Part shown: positions 61,329-64,000 of the stretch, piece after piece
Position numbering within the stretch: position 1 is the stretch's first letter
Layout of the letters: each line of letters starts with the position of its first letter
Source: Agitococcus sp.
GTDB taxonomy: Bacteria; Pseudomonadota; Gammaproteobacteria; Pseudomonadales; Moraxellaceae
DNA length: 64,000 bases
Assembly (NCBI GenBank): GCA_030646715.1
Contig: JAUSLJ010000013.1
Coordinates: 124,001-188,000 of the forward strand
Direction: 5' to 3'
Made by a program: the position numbers and the translations under genes
Notes under the pieces: model-generated
Told to the model about the DNA's origin: nothing
Databases searched by the model: none
What the model saw: the letters and a program-made list of their open reading frames with translations, nothing else

Positions 61329-61441
61329 GATGTGTTAAGTACATTCGCAAAATTTTCACCGTAAACAGGGCGCCTGACGAAGCACGATATGCTCAGGTCA
61401 AACGGGAAAATACACTTCATCTTGGTACTTAAATGCACATC
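61329..61441. other. 113-bp nested stem structure between the GGDEF gene and olsB
   Basis: GATGTGTTAAGTAC (61329-61342) pairs with GTACTTAA-atg-CACATC (61425-61441); next in, TTTTCACCGT pairs with ACGGGAAAA; innermost, CCTGA-cga-AGCA pairs with TGCTCAGG (61373-61397). The stems are separated by uneven internal loops. It could be a structured RNA leader of olsBA or of the GGDEF gene, or a palindromic repeat. The 324-base gap holds no gene. Confidence 0.65.
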
Positions 61442-61451
61442 TATTAAAGAG

Positions 61452-61474
61452 CATAGTTTAATTATTTAACTATG
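61452..61474. promoter_or_regulatory. 23-bp operator-like palindrome before olsB
   Basis: CATAGTTTAAT-T-ATTTAACTATG is a dyad with 10 of 11 positions matching, typical in size of a repressor site. It lies 115 bases before the olsB start. The regulator is unknown. Confidence 0.5.
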
Positions 61475-61588
61475 TCCCCTATACAAACTGTAGAACACTT
61501 TGTCTTTGAAATGTCATTTTCTCTTCATATTGCCGACATTTAGTTTTGCGATTCTTGGCCTATCAAAAAAGTGAAGATAGGTGAAATA

Positions 61589-62377
61589 ATGCAAGTAAAT
61601 GCAAACGTCACACCACCTGTGACCATGATGGGATATGAGGCGAATCGTAAACAACCTAAATTCGTCGCCCATTTCGCCCACACAACGGCAAGTATTCAAG
61701 CCGCACAACGATTAAGAGCAGAGATATTTTCTGCCGAGTACGGTGTGCAGTTTAATCATCCACTTGGTTTAGATATTGATAATTTCGACCAATTTTGCCA
61801 ACACATCAATGTTTATGACACTACGAATGGCAGTTTAATTGCCACTACACGCTTATTAACAGGCGAAAAGGCGCAATTGGCAGGTGGATTTTACTCTGCA
61901 CAGGAGTTTGATTTAAGCAAACTGTTGTCGTCGTTGAATGGTCGTATTTTAGAAATTGGTCGAACCTGTGTCCATCCTGATTATCGTTCGGGGGCAGCCA
62001 TTACCGTATTATGGTCTGCTTTAGCGGAATATTTGTTAGCGGAAGATTTTGCCTACCTGATTGGTTGTGCTTCTATCCCCTTAGAACAACAAGGTGAAAA
62101 GTTTGCCGCAATTGTCGAAAGCTTAGATGAAGAGCAATTTATTGCGCCCGAGCTTCGTGTAATTCCTAAGTTAGCTATTCCCCAAATGGTGAAGCCAACA
62201 ACCATCGAAAGCAAAATTCATATCCCCCCCTTGTTAAAAGCCTATTTACGGATGAATGCGAAAGTGGGTGGTGAAGCCTGTTTAGATAAAGAGTTTAACT
62301 GTGCCGATATGTTTATTTTGTTGGATGTCTCAACACTGGCAGGCCGATATGCCCAACGTTTTTTGAAAACCGCCTAA
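61589..62377 (+). CDS. olsB: L-ornithine N-acyltransferase OlsB
   Basis: First enzyme of ornithine lipid synthesis, moving a 3-hydroxyacyl group from ACP to ornithine to give lyso-ornithine lipid. The 262-residue GNAT-fold protein has RLRAEIFSAEYGVQFNHP, TTRLLTGEKAQLAGGFYSAQEFDL, ILEIGRTCVHPDYRSGAAITVLW and LIGCASIPL, the block order of the OlsB family; a hemolysin-type acyltransferase label would mean the same fold. The ATG at 61589 follows AGGTG; a GTG at 61571 is less likely. Overlaps olsA by one base. Confidence 0.88.
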   Translation: MQVNANVTPPVTMMGYEANRKQPKFVAHFAHTTASIQAAQRLRAEIFSAEYGVQFNHPLGLDIDNFDQFCQHINVYDTTNGSLIATTRLLTGEKAQLAGGFYSAQEFDLSKLLSSLNGRILEIGRTCVHPDYRSGAAITVLWSALAEYLLAEDFAYLIGCASIPLEQQGEKFAAIVESLDEEQFIAPELRVIPKLAIPQMVKPTTIESKIHIPPLLKAYLRMNAKVGGEACLDKEFNCADMFILLDVSTLAGRYAQRFLKTA

Positions 62378-63219
62378 TGACAGTTGTTGCGAAGACACTT
62401 AATATGCTCGACTCCATTTTATTTATGTCAGAGCCGTGGCTTATGTTGGAACGTCGCCAGATAGTGAGTGAAAAAATTAAACAATATGCAAGACTAGTGC
62501 GTGTTGGGTTGCATATTGGTGAAGGCTTGGTATTAGGCGCAGCGTCGGGAGCGATATTTTTCCCTCATCAACCTTATCAGCGGCCTGTCATACAGTTTTG
62601 GCAAAAACGCTTTTGTCAGGTGATGGGTTTAGATATTGCTGTGCACGGTAGTCCTGATCCACGTCCTGCTTTGTGGGTGAGTAACCATGTTTCGTGGTTA
62701 GATATTCCTGTCATTGGCTCAAACTTTCCTGTGTATTTTCTCTCCAAAGCAGAAGTGGGCAATTGGCCATTGATTAAACATTTAGCCAAAGCGGGCGGAA
62801 CTTTATATATCCAACGCGGTTCAGGTGATGCTAACGGTGTGGCCGAGCAAATATCTAGTCATTTAAATGCCCAGCGTTCAGTATTGTTTTTTCCTGAAGG
62901 CACAACCACAGATGGTAAGCAATTAAAGCGATTTTTTCACAAACTCTTTCAAGCGGCGGTAATGACGGGTGCGGATATTCAGCCCGTTGTCATTTGTTAT
63001 CGTGATGAAAATGGTGAATTACACAATGTTGCGCCGTTTATTGGTGATGATGAATTCACCTCTCATTTATTAGATGTATTGAAAGAAAAGCACATTGGCG
63101 TTGAATTGTTGGTGTTGCCAAGAGTGAGTGTTGAAGGGCGTAATGAGCGCACCTTGGCGAAAGACTTACAGGCAATGATGGCAGATGCTTTATTAAAACT
63201 GCATCATGGTGAAATTTAA
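62377..63219 (+). CDS. olsA: Lyso-ornithine lipid O-acyltransferase OlsA (PlsC family)
   Basis: Adds the second acyl chain to lyso-ornithine lipid at the membrane. The 280-residue PlsC-family protein has the HX4D motif in VSNHVSWLDIPV, GTLYIQRGSG, the FFPEGTTTDG motif and PVVICYRDENG. The assignment rests on the TAATG coupling to olsB; by itself it could acylate lysophosphatidate. An N-terminal hydrophobic stretch lies at about residues 47-63. Confidence 0.85.
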   Translation: MTVVAKTLNMLDSILFMSEPWLMLERRQIVSEKIKQYARLVRVGLHIGEGLVLGAASGAIFFPHQPYQRPVIQFWQKRFCQVMGLDIAVHGSPDPRPALWVSNHVSWLDIPVIGSNFPVYFLSKAEVGNWPLIKHLAKAGGTLYIQRGSGDANGVAEQISSHLNAQRSVLFFPEGTTTDGKQLKRFFHKLFQAAVMTGADIQPVVICYRDENGELHNVAPFIGDDEFTSHLLDVLKEKHIGVELLVLPRVSVEGRNERTLAKDLQAMMADALLKLHHGEI

Positions 63220-63223
63220 TAAA

Positions 63224-63252
63224 GGGCGGAATTTAACCCGCCCCAGATTTTT
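63224..63252. terminator. Hairpin terminator after olsA
   Basis: GGGCGG (63224-63229) pairs with CCGCCC (63238-63243), followed closely by TTTTT at the end of the convergent hydrolase gene. Confidence 0.6.
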
Positions 63253-64000
63253 ATTGATAACGTGCCAATTCAAAAGCATCGTGTGCGCTAAATAATTGCA
63301 CTTCGCCATGAGTAGATTGTGCTAAGGCTTGCAAACGGTGGAGGTTATGAACACGGTCTTTATTATTCATTGCCAAACCACGTTGAAACAGTTCTAAACC
63401 AATAGGGCAACTGGGATCACTGCTCATTTGATTGTGATGGAAATAAGCATCACCACAATGTAGCAACCAGCCATCTTCGCTATTGACAGCAATACCACTA
63501 TGACCACGCGTATGTCCCACTAAAGGCACCAACAAAATTTCGTCATCTAATTCAGGTATAGCCCGAATGCTATCAAAGCCGTGCCAATGTTCACCTTCTG
63601 TTTCATAGGTTACCCATTTGGGGTTGTGCGCCCATTGATGGGGCATATAGCGTGATTTTTCTCGCCAATTAGGATTCATTGCTGCACGATATTCAGGAGC
63701 AAAAATATGGACTTTTGCTTGGGGAAAGTCACCAATACCGCCTGCGTGGTCTAAATCTAAATGGGTGACTAAAATATGACGGACATCTTCAGGTTTAAAA
63801 CCTAAGTCTTTGATTTGCAGAAAAGCCGTTTCACGGTAGTCGGCAGTAGGACGGACGGCCGCCATAAAAGCGTGACCTAGGCGTTTTGTGGGGTTGCGCG
63901 TATCTTCAATACCTAAACCAGTATCGACCAACACTAAACCATCATTGCTCTCAATCAATAAACAATGACAAACCATATGACCGTTGTCAGTTAATTTGCC
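63251..64000 (-). CDS. Metallo-beta-lactamase fold hydrolase, 5' end outside the window
   Basis: At least 249 residues; the frame stays open to the window edge (GKLTDNG before the first ATG), and the hydrophobic strand VCHCLLIESNDGLVLVDTG usually lies inside this fold, so the true start is beyond 64000. Zinc ligands are in THLDLDHAGG, PLVGHTRGHSG and LLHCGDAYFHH, with a C-terminal His in LFSAHDAFE. It resembles uncharacterised MBL hydrolases related to lactonases; the substrate is unknown. Confidence 0.85.
   Translation of the reverse strand, partial: GKLTDNGHMVCHCLLIESNDGLVLVDTGLGIEDTRNPTKRLGHAFMAAVRPTADYRETAFLQIKDLGFKPEDVRHILVTHLDLDHAGGIGDFPQAKVHIFAPEYRAAMNPNWREKSRYMPHQWAHNPKWVTYETEGEHWHGFDSIRAIPELDDEILLVPLVGHTRGHSGIAVNSEDGWLLHCGDAYFHHNQMSSDPSCPIGLELFQRGLAMNNKDRVHNLHRLQALAQSTHGEVQLFSAHDAFELARYQ

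Noticed and set aside
61361-61410. GEMM-type c-di-GMP riboswitch before olsB
   Set aside because: A few bases (ACAGGG) recall the motif, but the tetraloop, receptor and second conserved block are missing on both strands.

Overview
The window is a gene-dense chromosomal segment of a gammaproteobacterium with an AT-leaning, TTA-rich codon usage. Several gene orders are those I know from Pseudomonadales: DUF2066 / purM-purN-DUF3108; wrbA-DUF2069-yihY; yceD-rpmF-plsX-fabD-fabG-acpP-fabF-pabC-mltG-tmk-holB-pilZ-tatD-tetR without fabH; and radC / coaBC-dut-algC(long form)-argB. The low GC and small genes would suit a Moraxellaceae-like relative, but the split glycine decarboxylase (gcvPA/gcvPB) and the cytochrome c maturation genes argue against Acinetobacter itself. 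I do not assign a genus. Almost everything is housekeeping. No rRNA, tRNA, CRISPR array, prophage module, toxin-antitoxin pair or intact insertion sequence was seen.

Layout: 0-7.4 kb holds purine synthesis, a flavodoxin-like quinone reductase, YihY and class I fumarase. 7.4-18.8 kb is a long fatty-acid, peptidoglycan and replication operon, from yceD to a TetR regulator. 19-23.4 kb is ccmFGHI. 23.5-31.6 kb has adk, hemH, a Zur-type site in front of a COG0523 zinc GTPase, a Sel1 protein and Rep helicase. 31.8-37.5 kb has an SDR and the glycine cleavage genes gcvT, gcvH, gcvPA and gcvPB. 37.6-49.4 kb is mixed: rlmI, two lipoproteins, a GH19 endolysin-like protein, an alpha/beta hydrolase lacking its nucleophile, ilvA, rpiA, a TonB receptor and radA. 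49.7-54.5 kb is the leftward block alr-dnaB, rplI-rpsR-rpsF with an S6:S18-type leader, and radC. 54.5-59.8 kb is coaBC-dut-algC-argB. 59.8-64 kb has a PAS-PAS-GGDEF protein, the ornithine-lipid pair olsB-olsA and a metallo-beta-lactamase-fold hydrolase cut by the window end.

The non-genic signal is the most unusual part. Many intergenic gaps hold dispersed palindromic elements of several distinct families: a 97-bp MITE with GGACTTACGC ends and a 9-bp target duplication (17.3 kb), a second 97-bp copy (52.3 kb) and solo ends; an HPELVEG-type repeat read in frame inside ccmH, with a relative at 49.7 kb; a GTAGGATGGGT-type long hairpin (26.2 kb); an inverted pair of CCTCCCC repeats around SDR-gcvT; and large nested dyads before gcvT, algC and olsB. 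No wholly new multi-gene system is evident. The best leads are the repeat-built CcmH signal peptide, the MITE family, and the nested stem structure plus operator-like palindrome in front of olsBA.
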